Assembly: GCF_041429775.1 (NCBI RefSeq)
Contig: NZ_CP163421.1
Coordinates: 1,426,001 to 1,490,000 of the forward strand
Length of the DNA stretch: 64,000 bases
From: Glycocaulis abyssi
GTDB lineage: Bacteria; Pseudomonadota; Alphaproteobacteria; Caulobacterales; Maricaulaceae
Reading direction: 5' to 3'
In this document: in pieces, positions 39,944 through 48,021 of the stretch
How the letters are laid out: every line of letters starts with the position of its first letter
Numbering within the stretch: position 1 is the first letter of the stretch
Made by a program: the position numbers and the translations under genes
Notes under the pieces: model-generated
Told to the model about the DNA's origin: nothing
Database searches by the model: none
The model's input: the letters and a program-made list of their open reading frames with translations, nothing else

Positions 39944-40561
39944 TTACTGGCTCAGATTATAGTCGAACTGCGTCTGCACACCGCGCCGCCATTGCGGCAC
40001 GCCGTCCTGAACGCGCGGCTCGTAGCGCCAGCGCTCAACTGCCCGGATGGTTTCCCGCTCGAAAACCGAGTTCGTGCAGCTCAAAATCCGCACATTGGTC
40101 GGGTTGCCGTCCGGCGTCACATCAAACTCGACCGAGCAGCGCCCCTCAATGCCGCGTTCAGTGGCCCGCGGAGGATAGTTCGGCGGGATGCGTACCAGCG
40201 GCTGAGCGTCACGGTCGGACACGTCAAAGCTGATATCGCCACCTGCCAGCTGCGGCCGGTCAAAGTCCGGGAGACCGCCCACAATAGTGGACATGCTCTC
40301 GGTCGGCTGATCGGCGCGTGCGCGCTCGATTGCCGGCGGCGGCGGCGGAGGCGTTACATCCTCCACCTGGTCGATGTTCGCGTCACGTTGACGGGCCTGG
40401 ATTTCCTCCGGGGCGTCGGCAATCGTGATCCTGACCTCATCACCCGCGTCGTCAGGCGGCGCGCTGTCCTCGAAAATGAGGATCTGCATCAGCGTGAAAA
40501 GGAGGAAGGTGACGATTGCCGCAAGCGGCGCACCTACAAAAAGACGGACAAGACTGGCCAT
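39944..40561 (-). CDS. tonB: Energy transducer TonB
   Basis: The 205-aa TonB has one N-terminal membrane helix (about 9-30), a Pro-rich linker (VEDVTPPPPPPAIERAR) and a C-terminal TonB domain (PPNYPPRATERGIEGRCSVE then RAVERWRYEPRV). It couples the ExbB/ExbD proton channel to outer-membrane receptors. The linker is short, so the reach across the periplasm may depend on the neighbouring DUF3450 or TPR proteins. Confidence 0.93.
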   Translation of the reverse strand: MASLVRLFVGAPLAAIVTFLLFTLMQILIFEDSAPPDDAGDEVRITIADAPEEIQARQRDANIDQVEDVTPPPPPPAIERARADQPTESMSTIVGGLPDFDRPQLAGGDISFDVSDRDAQPLVRIPPNYPPRATERGIEGRCSVEFDVTPDGNPTNVRILSCTNSVFERETIRAVERWRYEPRVQDGVPQWRRGVQTQFDYNLSQ

Positions 40562-40579
40562 CGTAATATTCCTTCCTGC

Positions 40580-40984
40580 CTAGCGCGGACGCGTCGAAAT
40601 GGTGACCGTGACGCCCAGCTGCTGAAGCATTTCCTGGACGTCAAGAACAGTACCCACCGGCGCATCTGCGTCGCCCTGAATCATCGCTTCCGCGCGGGGG
40701 TTCTCCTGCAGAAGCTGCTCCAGCACGTTTCTGAGCTGGTTCATCTGATAGACCTGACGGTTCACCCAGACCTCGTCATCGGAGGTGACGGCAACGAGAA
40801 TCGTCGGACGAACCCGTTCTTCGGTCTGGGTCAGCGGGCGCTGAACATCCACACCCGGTTCTTTAACAAAAACGGCCGTCACGATGAAGAAGATCAGCAG
40901 GATGAACACCACGTCCAGCATCGGCGTCATGTTCAGTTCGGTATCTTCGTCTTCGGTTACGACCCGGCTCTGTCGGCGCGCCAT
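40580..40984 (-). CDS. exbD: ExbD biopolymer transport protein, copy 2
   Basis: The 134-aa protein has the ExbD N-terminus (NMTPMLDVVFILLIFFIVTA) with the functional Asp 24 in the membrane helix, then a periplasmic domain (VWVNRQVYQMNQLRNVLEQL). It forms the proton path with ExbB. It differs clearly from the ExbD encoded 16 bases upstream. Confidence 0.93.
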   Translation of the reverse strand: MARRQSRVVTEDEDTELNMTPMLDVVFILLIFFIVTAVFVKEPGVDVQRPLTQTEERVRPTILVAVTSDDEVWVNRQVYQMNQLRNVLEQLLQENPRAEAMIQGDADAPVGTVLDVQEMLQQLGVTVTISTRPR

Positions 40985-40999
40985 ACTGAATACTCCTCG

Positions 41000-41413
41000 C
41001 TACGACTGACCGCCGGGACGGTCGCGATTGATCGACACAGGAATGCCGTTCGCCATCATCTCATCCCAGATCTGCACCGTGATCCCGTGATGCGCCTCGT
41101 CATGGGGCTGGATCAGCACCGCGGAATTGGGCGCTTCAGCCCGCAGCCGCGACACAGCCGCCATGACCCGGTCAACCGATGTCTGATCCTGGTTCACGAA
41201 CACACGGTTCTGATCGGTTACCTGGACCAGAATAACAGGATTGGCGTCCTGCGGCGGTGTTTCAGACGGGGGAGGCGGGCGCATATCGATGCCCTCTTCC
41301 TGAAGGAAGGTCGCCGTCACGATGAAGAAGATCAGCAGGATGAACACGATATCCAGCATCGGCGTCATGTTGACGTCAGCGGAATCGTTCGGCTTGTTCT
41401 TGCGTCTGCGCAT
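41000..41413 (-). CDS. exbD: ExbD biopolymer transport protein, copy 1
   Basis: From ATG 41413 the 137-aa product begins with a basic cytosolic tail (MRRRKNKPND) and the helix NMTPMLDIVFILLIFFIVTA with Asp 22. The periplasmic domain (VFVNQDQTSVDRVMAAVSRL) follows a proline run. It shares the membrane helix almost exactly with copy 2, but the rest has diverged, suggesting a heteromeric ExbD pair. Confidence 0.93.
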   Translation of the reverse strand: MRRRKNKPNDSADVNMTPMLDIVFILLIFFIVTATFLQEEGIDMRPPPPSETPPQDANPVILVQVTDQNRVFVNQDQTSVDRVMAAVSRLRAEAPNSAVLIQPHDEAHHGITVQIWDEMMANGIPVSINRDRPGGQS

Positions 41414-41417
41414 GGGA

Positions 41418-41939
41418 TTACCCCACTTCCAGTTCGTCGGCCAGCTCGTGCACACGGCGCTTGGCCATGCGTTCGATCTGACTGGAGAAAATAAGTCCCG
41501 AAAGCGCAGAGACCATGCCGGCCATCGTCGGGATGGTCGCGCGGGCAACACCCGCTGACATCCCGCGAGCATCCGACGAGCCTGAAATGGCCATCACGTC
41601 GAACACCGCCACCATACCGGTCACCGTACCCAGCAGACCGAACAGGGGAGCAAGAGCCACAAGGGTCTTGATAAGCTCCACATTCTGATCGGCCTTCAGC
41701 TTGACCTCGGAAATGAGCTGGTCGCGGATGGCATGGGCGTACCAAGAGCTGTGGTCGCTACGCGCGCCCCACTCCCGGACCGCCCGGCCAGCCACTCCCT
41801 TGTGGGCCAGCCCGAAATAGGCCAGCCGCTCAAGGATGAACGCCCACATCACAAAGGTCAGAGCCATGATCCAGGTCAGGATCGGGCCACCGCGCTCCAG
41901 GAATTCCTGCAGGCCGGAAAAGGCACCTTGGAAATCCAT
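41418..41939 (-). CDS. exbB: ExbB/TolQ/MotA-family proton channel, short form
   Basis: The 173-aa protein has three membrane segments: GPILTWIMALTFVMWAFILE near residue 20, then LVALAPLFGLLGTVTGMVAV near residue 92, and IPTMAGMVSALSGLIFSSQI. The second and third carry the conserved TolQ/ExbB Pro/Gly/Thr pattern. It lacks a long periplasmic head. It partners with the ExbD pair. Confidence 0.93.
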   Translation of the reverse strand: MDFQGAFSGLQEFLERGGPILTWIMALTFVMWAFILERLAYFGLAHKGVAGRAVREWGARSDHSSWYAHAIRDQLISEVKLKADQNVELIKTLVALAPLFGLLGTVTGMVAVFDVMAISGSSDARGMSAGVARATIPTMAGMVSALSGLIFSSQIERMAKRRVHELADELEVG

Positions 41940-41953
41940 GATTGCCGGTCCTT

Positions 41954-43348
41954 CTAGCCAGCACGCTCTTCAGCGTGACGTGCAACGATACCAGCGGCCT
42001 GCTCTTCAAGCGTTTGCTGCGCCCCGCGAGCGAAGCTGGCGGCAAACGAGTGGATGAAGAGCAGCGGGATGGCGGCGATAAGACCCATAACCGTGGTCAC
42101 GAGGGCCTCGGAGATACCACCCGCCATGATGCGGGGGTCACCGGTGCCGAACAGGGTGATCTGCGTAAAGGTGCGGATCATACCCGTAACCGTACCCAGA
42201 AGACCCAGCAGCGGCGCAACGGCGGCAGCCAGCTTCAGGAAGTTCAGGCCGAACTCGAGCTTGGGCGTCTCGCGCAGGATGGCTTCATCCAGCTTGAGCT
42301 CGATCGTCTCGATCGGACGGTCCTTCACCTCTTCATAGGCGAGCATGACACGGCCAAGCGGGTTGCCCTTGGACGCCGTGGAACGGCGCTTCTGGCCATT
42401 GATCGCCGAGTTGGTCGTGAACAGGCTAAACAGGCGGAACAGACCGAAGGAGGCCGAGAAGATCAGCAGGCCGAGAATGATCTGCGCAACAATACCACCC
42501 TGGTTGAAGCGTTCGACCGTGTTGGGAACATCCTTGTAGATGTTCAGCAGCTGGCCGCGCGACGGGTCGATCGGGCCGGAGACAATTTCACCCTCGGACG
42601 CACGGGCAAGATTGCTGGCCGCGTCAAGCAGACGGCTTGGCGGCTGGCGCTCAAGCTGCACGAGACGGTAGCCGGCGGCCGGGTTGGTCTCTTCGGTGCG
42701 CCACAGCACGTAGCGCGTGCCACCTTGCGTGATGAAGGCGTTGAACACGCCCACACGGGTCACAGGAACAGGCTGACCATCATTCACGCCCGAAACACGG
42801 GCATTGAAGGTGACGACATCGCCCTGAAGCTCCATCTCGGAGATCATGGCCTGCCAGATCCGGTCCAGCTCGGCACGGTCAGGCAGGGTGCGGCTTTGCG
42901 ACAGTTCGCGCAGCGGCTGGTGACGGCCCGGCGCCTGCGCCGACGCGATTGAGGCTTCGATGATCGAGGCGAACTCGCCAGATTTCTGACGGGCTGCACC
43001 AAACAGCTCACCGAACGCGCCCTGAGCGGCACGAAGCTCGGCATCGAGCTCGCGGATCTGCTCCTGATTGGCCTCGAAGCGTTCCTGATTGGCCCGCCCG
43101 GCAGCCTCAAGCGTGTTCAGCTGGCCACGCGCCTGGGCGACGAGAGCCGCCTGGCGGTCACGGTTGGCACGGAACTCCTGCAGGCGGCGCTGGTTTTCCG
43201 CCGCTGCGTCACGGGCATCGGCCCGGACACGGTCAAGAAGTTGTGAAATGGATGTCACCGGCTGGCGATCATCCTGGGCCATCGCGGGGCCGGCAAGAAG
43301 GCTGGCGCCAAGCGAGACAGCCGCGGCAATTTTAAAAAGCGTTTTCAT
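41954..43348 (-). CDS. exbB: ExbB/TolQ-family protein with N-terminal periplasmic coiled coil
   Basis: This 464-aa long-form ExbB has a signal peptide (about 1-24), a coiled coil (about 35-125, for example EAAGRANQERFEANQEQIRE), a beta-rich periplasmic domain (about 150-250), and the ExbB channel at the C-terminus (AAVAPLLGLLGTVTGMIRTF; MGLIAAIPLLFIHSFAASFA). Long-form ExbB proteins co-occur with DUF3450 in TonB clusters of marine and stalked bacteria. The coiled coil could contact the DUF3450 protein. Confidence 0.92.
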   Translation of the reverse strand: MKTLFKIAAAVSLGASLLAGPAMAQDDRQPVTSISQLLDRVRADARDAAAENQRRLQEFRANRDRQAALVAQARGQLNTLEAAGRANQERFEANQEQIRELDAELRAAQGAFGELFGAARQKSGEFASIIEASIASAQAPGRHQPLRELSQSRTLPDRAELDRIWQAMISEMELQGDVVTFNARVSGVNDGQPVPVTRVGVFNAFITQGGTRYVLWRTEETNPAAGYRLVQLERQPPSRLLDAASNLARASEGEIVSGPIDPSRGQLLNIYKDVPNTVERFNQGGIVAQIILGLLIFSASFGLFRLFSLFTTNSAINGQKRRSTASKGNPLGRVMLAYEEVKDRPIETIELKLDEAILRETPKLEFGLNFLKLAAAVAPLLGLLGTVTGMIRTFTQITLFGTGDPRIMAGGISEALVTTVMGLIAAIPLLFIHSFAASFARGAQQTLEEQAAGIVARHAEERAG

Positions 43349-43374
43349 CGCCTTGTTTCTCCGTCTCTACAGCG

Positions 43375-44145
43375 CTAGCGGGTAGCCGGGCCCGGAAGGG
43401 GCGCGACAAACACGTCAGGCGTGGTCACTTCCTGCGCGATCCGCAGAGCACGCTGGACGTTGTTGGCGTGGGATCCTGACAGCGAACGCCATTCAGGGTT
43501 TGACTGGGTCATGATTTCCATCGAGCCGTTCTGGAAGATGCGCACCAGCGCAACACGGCCGAACTGAAGAACGTTCACCTCGTTGGGAACACCGTCGATG
43601 ACGACTTCCTCGCCATAGGTGCGCAGGCTGCGCCCGTAGGCCGCCTCGATCTCATAGGCGTTCAGGATCACCCGGTATTTCTCTGCCGGCGGCACCGACG
43701 CATCGCCAAGCAGCTGCTCGATATTGTCGAGACGGGCGCGGCGCACATCGCTCTGGAAGGGCAGGTCGTTGGTGACGAACTCTTCGATGGCGACATACAT
43801 TTCCAGCAGCATCGGCGTCAGATCGCGCTCGATCGAGCCAACACGCTCAAGCTGGAACTGAAGGGCCTCAAGCTCGTTGGCCTGCGACCGCAGGAAGACT
43901 TCCTGCTGTTCGACATAAACGCGCTGATCCTCGATCTGCTGGCGCAGAGCCAGATATTCGCGCTCCAGATCGCCGGCGCGGTCCGCGACGTCATTGATCT
44001 GTTGCTGAGCCCGGGCGCCCTCCTGGGTGGACTGACGGGCCACCTGAAGCGCTTGATCGAGCTGGGCATGGGCTGCGCCCGCGACCAGCATGGAACCCAA
44101 TCCGACGGCAAGTGCCGTGCGGAGACGTGATTTCAATTGTGACAT
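43375..44145 (-). CDS. DUF3450 family periplasmic protein
   Basis: From ATG 44145 the 256-aa protein has a signal peptide (about 1-28, cleaved after AGAAHA), a coiled coil (30-105, for example LEREYLALRQQIEDQRVYVE) and the DUF3450 core (LEMYVAIEEFVTNDLPFQSD; RVILNAYEIEAAYGRSLRTY). It heads the seven-gene minus-strand operon. DUF3450 proteins are always tied to ExbB/ExbD/TonB genes; their exact role is unknown. Confidence 0.9.
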   Translation of the reverse strand: MSQLKSRLRTALAVGLGSMLVAGAAHAQLDQALQVARQSTQEGARAQQQINDVADRAGDLEREYLALRQQIEDQRVYVEQQEVFLRSQANELEALQFQLERVGSIERDLTPMLLEMYVAIEEFVTNDLPFQSDVRRARLDNIEQLLGDASVPPAEKYRVILNAYEIEAAYGRSLRTYGEEVVIDGVPNEVNVLQFGRVALVRIFQNGSMEIMTQSNPEWRSLSGSHANNVQRALRIAQEVTTPDVFVAPLPGPATR

Positions 44146-44610
44146 GTCTCGCCTCACAGAAGCCGGCCAGCAAACAGGGAATGTTGCTCGTCCGGAATAC
44201 CCTCTAAAAAAATCCGCCAGATCAAAAAGCTTCAATCTGGCACCCCCGGTACAGTGTCAGCGCAAACATTTGCGCCTAGGCCGCACGGGCCCGCGAATTG
44301 TCCGCAGGGAATAACCGTATAATCAATTATCCCCTCAAACGCGGCGTTTCCCGCCGTCTTTTTGAATGAGCAGATGCTTTGCATTCCACTCCATATTGCA
44401 GACGCTAGCGTCCAATCGGCCTTCGATCAACCGTGCAAGCGCTGCAAAAGCTGCGCCGCTCGCAGTTAACGTTTCCTAGCGCGAAACGGTTTCGAAATTG
44501 CGACAGATTATTTTTGCTGCGCCGCAATGCCGTCCTTGCTTGCCAAGGGGCTGCAGGATGGCTGCAAGCTCAACATACCCGGTGAAAATGGCGTGGCCAT
44601 GACGGAAAAA
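44146..44610. other. 465-bp gap upstream of the TonB operon
   Basis: No gene is seen. It should contain the operon promoter. A small hairpin CGGCG/CGCCG near 44342-44356 is followed by TCTTTTTG and may be a weak terminator on the plus strand. Nothing else stands out. Confidence 0.4.
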
Positions 44611-44685
44611 TGGCTGGGGTGCCAGGATTCGAACCTGGGAATGGCGGTACCAAAAACCGCTGCCTTACCACTTGGCCACACCCCA
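44611..44685 (-). tRNA. tRNA-Gln (anticodon UUG)
   Basis: The 75-nt minus-strand sequence starts TGGGGTGTGGCCAAGTGGTA, has anticodon stem GCGGT/ACCGC around TTTTGGT (anticodon TTG), a T-arm with GGTTCGAATCC and an encoded CCA end (44613-44611). The acceptor arms pair fully. Confidence 0.96.
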
Positions 44686-44842
44686 GCAGAGCACCCGGAG
44701 GTGCTTGCGGACGCGCTAGATAGCCCGCACCGGAACGGGATGCAACGCCCTGCTGCAACTGTCTGACACAATCTTCTGCACAAAAGCCGGTTCAGTGCGA
44801 TTGCCATGCTGGCAGGGACTGGATATACACCCCGCCTCGGTT

Positions 44843-44919
44843 CGGAGTATAGCTCAGCCTGGTAGAGCACCGTCTTCGGGAGGCGGGGGTCGCAAGTTCG
44901 AATCTTGCTACTCCGACCA
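44843..44919 (+). tRNA. tRNA-Pro (anticodon CGG)
   Basis: The 77-nt sequence starts CGGAGTATAGCTCAGCCTGG, has anticodon stem CCGTC/GGCGG around TTCGGGA (anticodon CGG), a T-arm with AGTTCGAATCT and an encoded CCA. Acceptor CGGAGTA pairs with TACTCCG. Confidence 0.96.
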
Positions 44920-45057
44920 TTTCAATCCCGCCCCCTCATCAGACATTGCAGATAATACATCCACGGCGGCCTCGACCCGGCGGTTACGGCTCTATATCGT
45001 CACACTGTGAGGGGCCCTGTATTGCGGCCAGGCCTGCGGACAATCGGGAGGGCGGCG

Positions 45058-46854
45058 ATGCGCCAGTTCTGGATAACTTTTTTCGGGTCGGTTGCCGGCG
45101 TGATCGTCGGCGCAGTGCTGACCATGCTGCTGATCGGCTTCATGCTGGCCGCGCTGATTGCCTCTGCCGCACAGCAAGCCAGTGATGGCCGCAGCGCGCG
45201 CGCATCAGGCGGCGATCTGGTGCTCCAGCTCGATCTGCGCCGCGACCGGCTCGACCAGCCATCGCGTTCGCCTTTCGCCTTCTCCGAGCCGCTGTCTGTC
45301 GTGGAGATCATCACCACGCTTCAGCGCGCCCAGGCCGACGAACGGGTGCGCGGCGTTTTCGTCCGCGCCAATGAATACGGCATGTCCCCGGCCCAGGCCG
45401 AGGAGGTGCGCAGCGCCCTGGCCCGCTTCTCCGGCAGTGGCCGCTTCGTGATCGCCCATGCCCAAGGCTTTGAAGGTACGGGCATCACCAATTATTTCGC
45501 GGTAAGCGGCGCAGACGAAATCTGGATGCAGGACACCTCGTCATTCTCGGCGGTCGGGCTTGCCGGCGAATCACTCTTCCTCGGCGGCCTGTTTGACCAG
45601 TTCGGCATCCAGGCCGAGTTCCTGCAGTTCCACGAGTACAAGAATGCGGCCAACACCTTCACCGAGGACGGCTTCACCGAAGCGCATCTGGAAGCGACCA
45701 GCTCCTATCTGAACGCCATTCTGGATTCGGCCCTTACAGCCGCGGCTCAGGATCGCGGCATGGACGCCGCCAGCTTCCGTCAGCGCATCATATCCGGTCC
45801 GCACAGCGCCGAAGCGGCCCTGCAGGCCGGTCTGATCGATCAGCTCGGTCACCCGTCAACGGCACGTGAAGCAGCGCTGGATCGCGCTGGCGGGAATGCG
45901 TCGATACAGGATATCGAGACCTATGCGCGCAACCAGGCGGCCACGCCAGCGGCCACACGCGGCCCCGTCATCGCACTCGTGAGCGGACAGGGCAATATCG
46001 TGACAGGTTCCGGCGAAACAGGATTTGGCGGCGGCAGCGCGATAGGCGGCGACGCCATGGCCGACGCCATTGATGCGGCCGCAGATGCGGACGATGTGCG
46101 CGCGATCATCGTGCGCGTCGACAGCGGAGGCGGCTCGGCGATTGCTTCCGACCAGATATGGAACGCCGTGGTGCGCGCACGCCAGGCCGGCAAGCCGGTT
46201 ATCGTCTCCATGGCCTCGCTTGCGGCATCGGGCGGATATTATCTGGCGGCGCCTGCCGACGTCATCATCGCCAACGCCACTACGCTGACAGGCTCTATCG
46301 GTGTGGTTTTCGGCAAGCTTGTTGTCGACGAGGCGCTGGACCGGGTCGGCATCAATATCGAACCGGTGTCGGCCGGCGGCGAGTTCGCGACCGCCTATTC
46401 GGCCCAGACCCCGTTCAGCGATAGCCAGCTGGCCGCTATCGAGGCAATGGCCTCCGGCATTTATGATGACTTCACCGGCCGGGTTGCCGAAGGGCGTGAC
46501 CTGCCGATCACCCGGGTGCGCGAGATTGCGCGTGGACGGGTCTGGACAGGCGCCCAGGCGCTGGAGCTGGGCCTGGTTGACCGCATTGGCGGGCTGCACG
46601 AGGCACTGGAAGCCGCACGCGAGCTGGCCGGCATTGATGCCAACGAGACGGTGCGTCTGCGCAGCTATCCGCGCCAGCCGACACCGTTTGAAGCCCTGCA
46701 GCAGCTTTTCGGCCTGTCGGCCGAGGGCGCGCAATCGGTCTCGCGCCTGCAGGCCCTGATGGAGCTGCCAGAAGTGCGCGCGGCGCTGGAGGCGCGTGAA
46801 CGGGCCGGGGTACGCGGCGTGCAGATGCGCTCTGACGAGACCCTGCCGCGCTAG
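45058..46854 (+). CDS. sppA: Signal peptide peptidase SppA, 67K type
   Basis: The ATG at 45058 follows GGGAGG and gives 598 aa. An N-terminal membrane anchor (about 5-35) precedes two tandem ClpP-like domains. The catalytic Lys is in HEYKNAANTF of the first domain and the Ser in MASLAASGGYYLAAPAD of the second, the arrangement of long SppAs. It degrades cleaved signal peptides in the membrane. Length and TLTGSIGVVFGK support it. Terminator at 46882-46911. Confidence 0.95.
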   Translation: MRQFWITFFGSVAGVIVGAVLTMLLIGFMLAALIASAAQQASDGRSARASGGDLVLQLDLRRDRLDQPSRSPFAFSEPLSVVEIITTLQRAQADERVRGVFVRANEYGMSPAQAEEVRSALARFSGSGRFVIAHAQGFEGTGITNYFAVSGADEIWMQDTSSFSAVGLAGESLFLGGLFDQFGIQAEFLQFHEYKNAANTFTEDGFTEAHLEATSSYLNAILDSALTAAAQDRGMDAASFRQRIISGPHSAEAALQAGLIDQLGHPSTAREAALDRAGGNASIQDIETYARNQAATPAATRGPVIALVSGQGNIVTGSGETGFGGGSAIGGDAMADAIDAAADADDVRAIIVRVDSGGGSAIASDQIWNAVVRARQAGKPVIVSMASLAASGGYYLAAPADVIIANATTLTGSIGVVFGKLVVDEALDRVGINIEPVSAGGEFATAYSAQTPFSDSQLAAIEAMASGIYDDFTGRVAEGRDLPITRVREIARGRVWTGAQALELGLVDRIGGLHEALEAARELAGIDANETVRLRSYPRQPTPFEALQQLFGLSAEGAQSVSRLQALMELPEVRAALEARERAGVRGVQMRSDETLPR

Positions 46855-46881
46855 CAGCCCTTCAGCCAAACCGGAGAAGAG

Positions 46882-46911
46882 GCCCGCCGGAAGGCTTCCG
46901 GCGGGCTTTTT
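46882..46911 (+). terminator. Intrinsic terminator after sppA
   Basis: GCCCGCCGGAA (46882-46892) pairs with TTCCGGCGGGC (46896-46906), followed by TTTTTCC. Confidence 0.88.
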
Positions 46912-46927
46912 CCTGATGGGCTGCGCC

Positions 46928-48016
46928 TCAGTTGGACAGCGACATGGCCCCGAAGATGACTGCCATCAGCAGGCCCGTCATCAGGAAGAAGAAGTAGAGC
47001 GCATCCAGGGTCAGGGTGCGCACCACCGAGCCAAACCGGCCCCTGCCATAGACCACCCGGTTGATCCGGTAGAGATAGGCGTTGGCATAGATCAGGAGAC
47101 CCAGCGTCGCCCAGCCCCAGCCGATCACCATCGATGCCAGCACGGTCACGGTCATGGCCAGGAACAGCGCGGCATGGAAATGCAGCGACACGATCAGGTG
47201 GTCGAAATAGAGAAAGCGCCGCCGCCACAGATACACCAGGGCCAGCAGAGCTGCATAAACCGGCAGCAGGACGAACATGATGCGCGGCACCCACCGGCGG
47301 GTCTCGGCCCAGAGGGCGGATGCATTGTCCCGAACGAACCCAAGTCCCGTCGCGTCCACATCGCCGGTCCGGCCCGCCTCGCGCAAGGCTTCTAGCGCCT
47401 CAGGCGGCATGGCCGCTTCCGGCGACGCGCTGGGGCTGCGCTCCGGCGCGTCCTGCGGCGTCGCTTGCGGCGCGCCTCCGCGTAATATGCTCTCTGCCAG
47501 TCCGAGCCCTTCAACGGCCTCCCGGTATTCCTCCTCGCTCATCTCGCCGCTGTCACGGGCCTGCTCAAGCTGTTCACGGGCGGTATCAATGCCGCCCATG
47601 GACGGATCAAAACCGATCCCCTGCCCCAGCGTCAGTGGCAGCAGGACGAAGAAAATCAGGGAAGCGAAGACATAGAGGCGGAAGGGTGGAATGAACCGGG
47701 CGCGGCGGCCATCAAGATAGTCGCGCGACACACGCCCCGGATACACCATCAGCGCCGGCAGGGTTTGCGCCAGCCGCCCGTCCATGACGAACAGGGTCTC
47801 GACGCTTTCCTTTACCAGCGTCCAGAAGGGGCGCCGCAGGCTGCGGGCGCTCTGCCCGCAGCTGTGGCAGAACTCGCCGACCAGCTCGGCGCCGCAATTG
47901 CGGCAGATACCGTCGCTGCCGCCATCATCTCCGCGGCCGGCAGCGAGCCCGCCCAGCGCATCGGCCTGAGCGTGCTCGATTACCGTATCTGCTGCCTCCC
48001 CCAGGTTTTCGTTCAA
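46928..48016 (-). CDS. DUF3667 membrane protein with zinc ribbon
   Basis: The 362-aa protein has an N-terminal zinc ribbon (ICRNCGAELVGEFCHSCGQS, residues 37-56), a linker, and about five membrane helices (one at 118-138, others after residue 240). The segment GRVSRDYLDGRRARFIPPFR is the DUF3667 signature. The acidic loop between helices (about 145-235) is low-complexity. Function unknown. It lies four bases downstream of the oppA stop side and may be cotranscribed with nothing else. Confidence 0.85.
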   Translation of the reverse strand: MNENLGEAADTVIEHAQADALGGLAAGRGDDGGSDGICRNCGAELVGEFCHSCGQSARSLRRPFWTLVKESVETLFVMDGRLAQTLPALMVYPGRVSRDYLDGRRARFIPPFRLYVFASLIFFVLLPLTLGQGIGFDPSMGGIDTAREQLEQARDSGEMSEEEYREAVEGLGLAESILRGGAPQATPQDAPERSPSASPEAAMPPEALEALREAGRTGDVDATGLGFVRDNASALWAETRRWVPRIMFVLLPVYAALLALVYLWRRRFLYFDHLIVSLHFHAALFLAMTVTVLASMVIGWGWATLGLLIYANAYLYRINRVVYGRGRFGSVVRTLTLDALYFFFLMTGLLMAVIFGAMSLSN

Positions 48017-48021
48017 CGTGG

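Noticed and set aside
38480-41494. A 1004-codon plus-strand open frame across the TonB cluster.
   Set aside because: Antisense to TPR, TonB and ExbD genes that are clearly identified; no domain recognisable.
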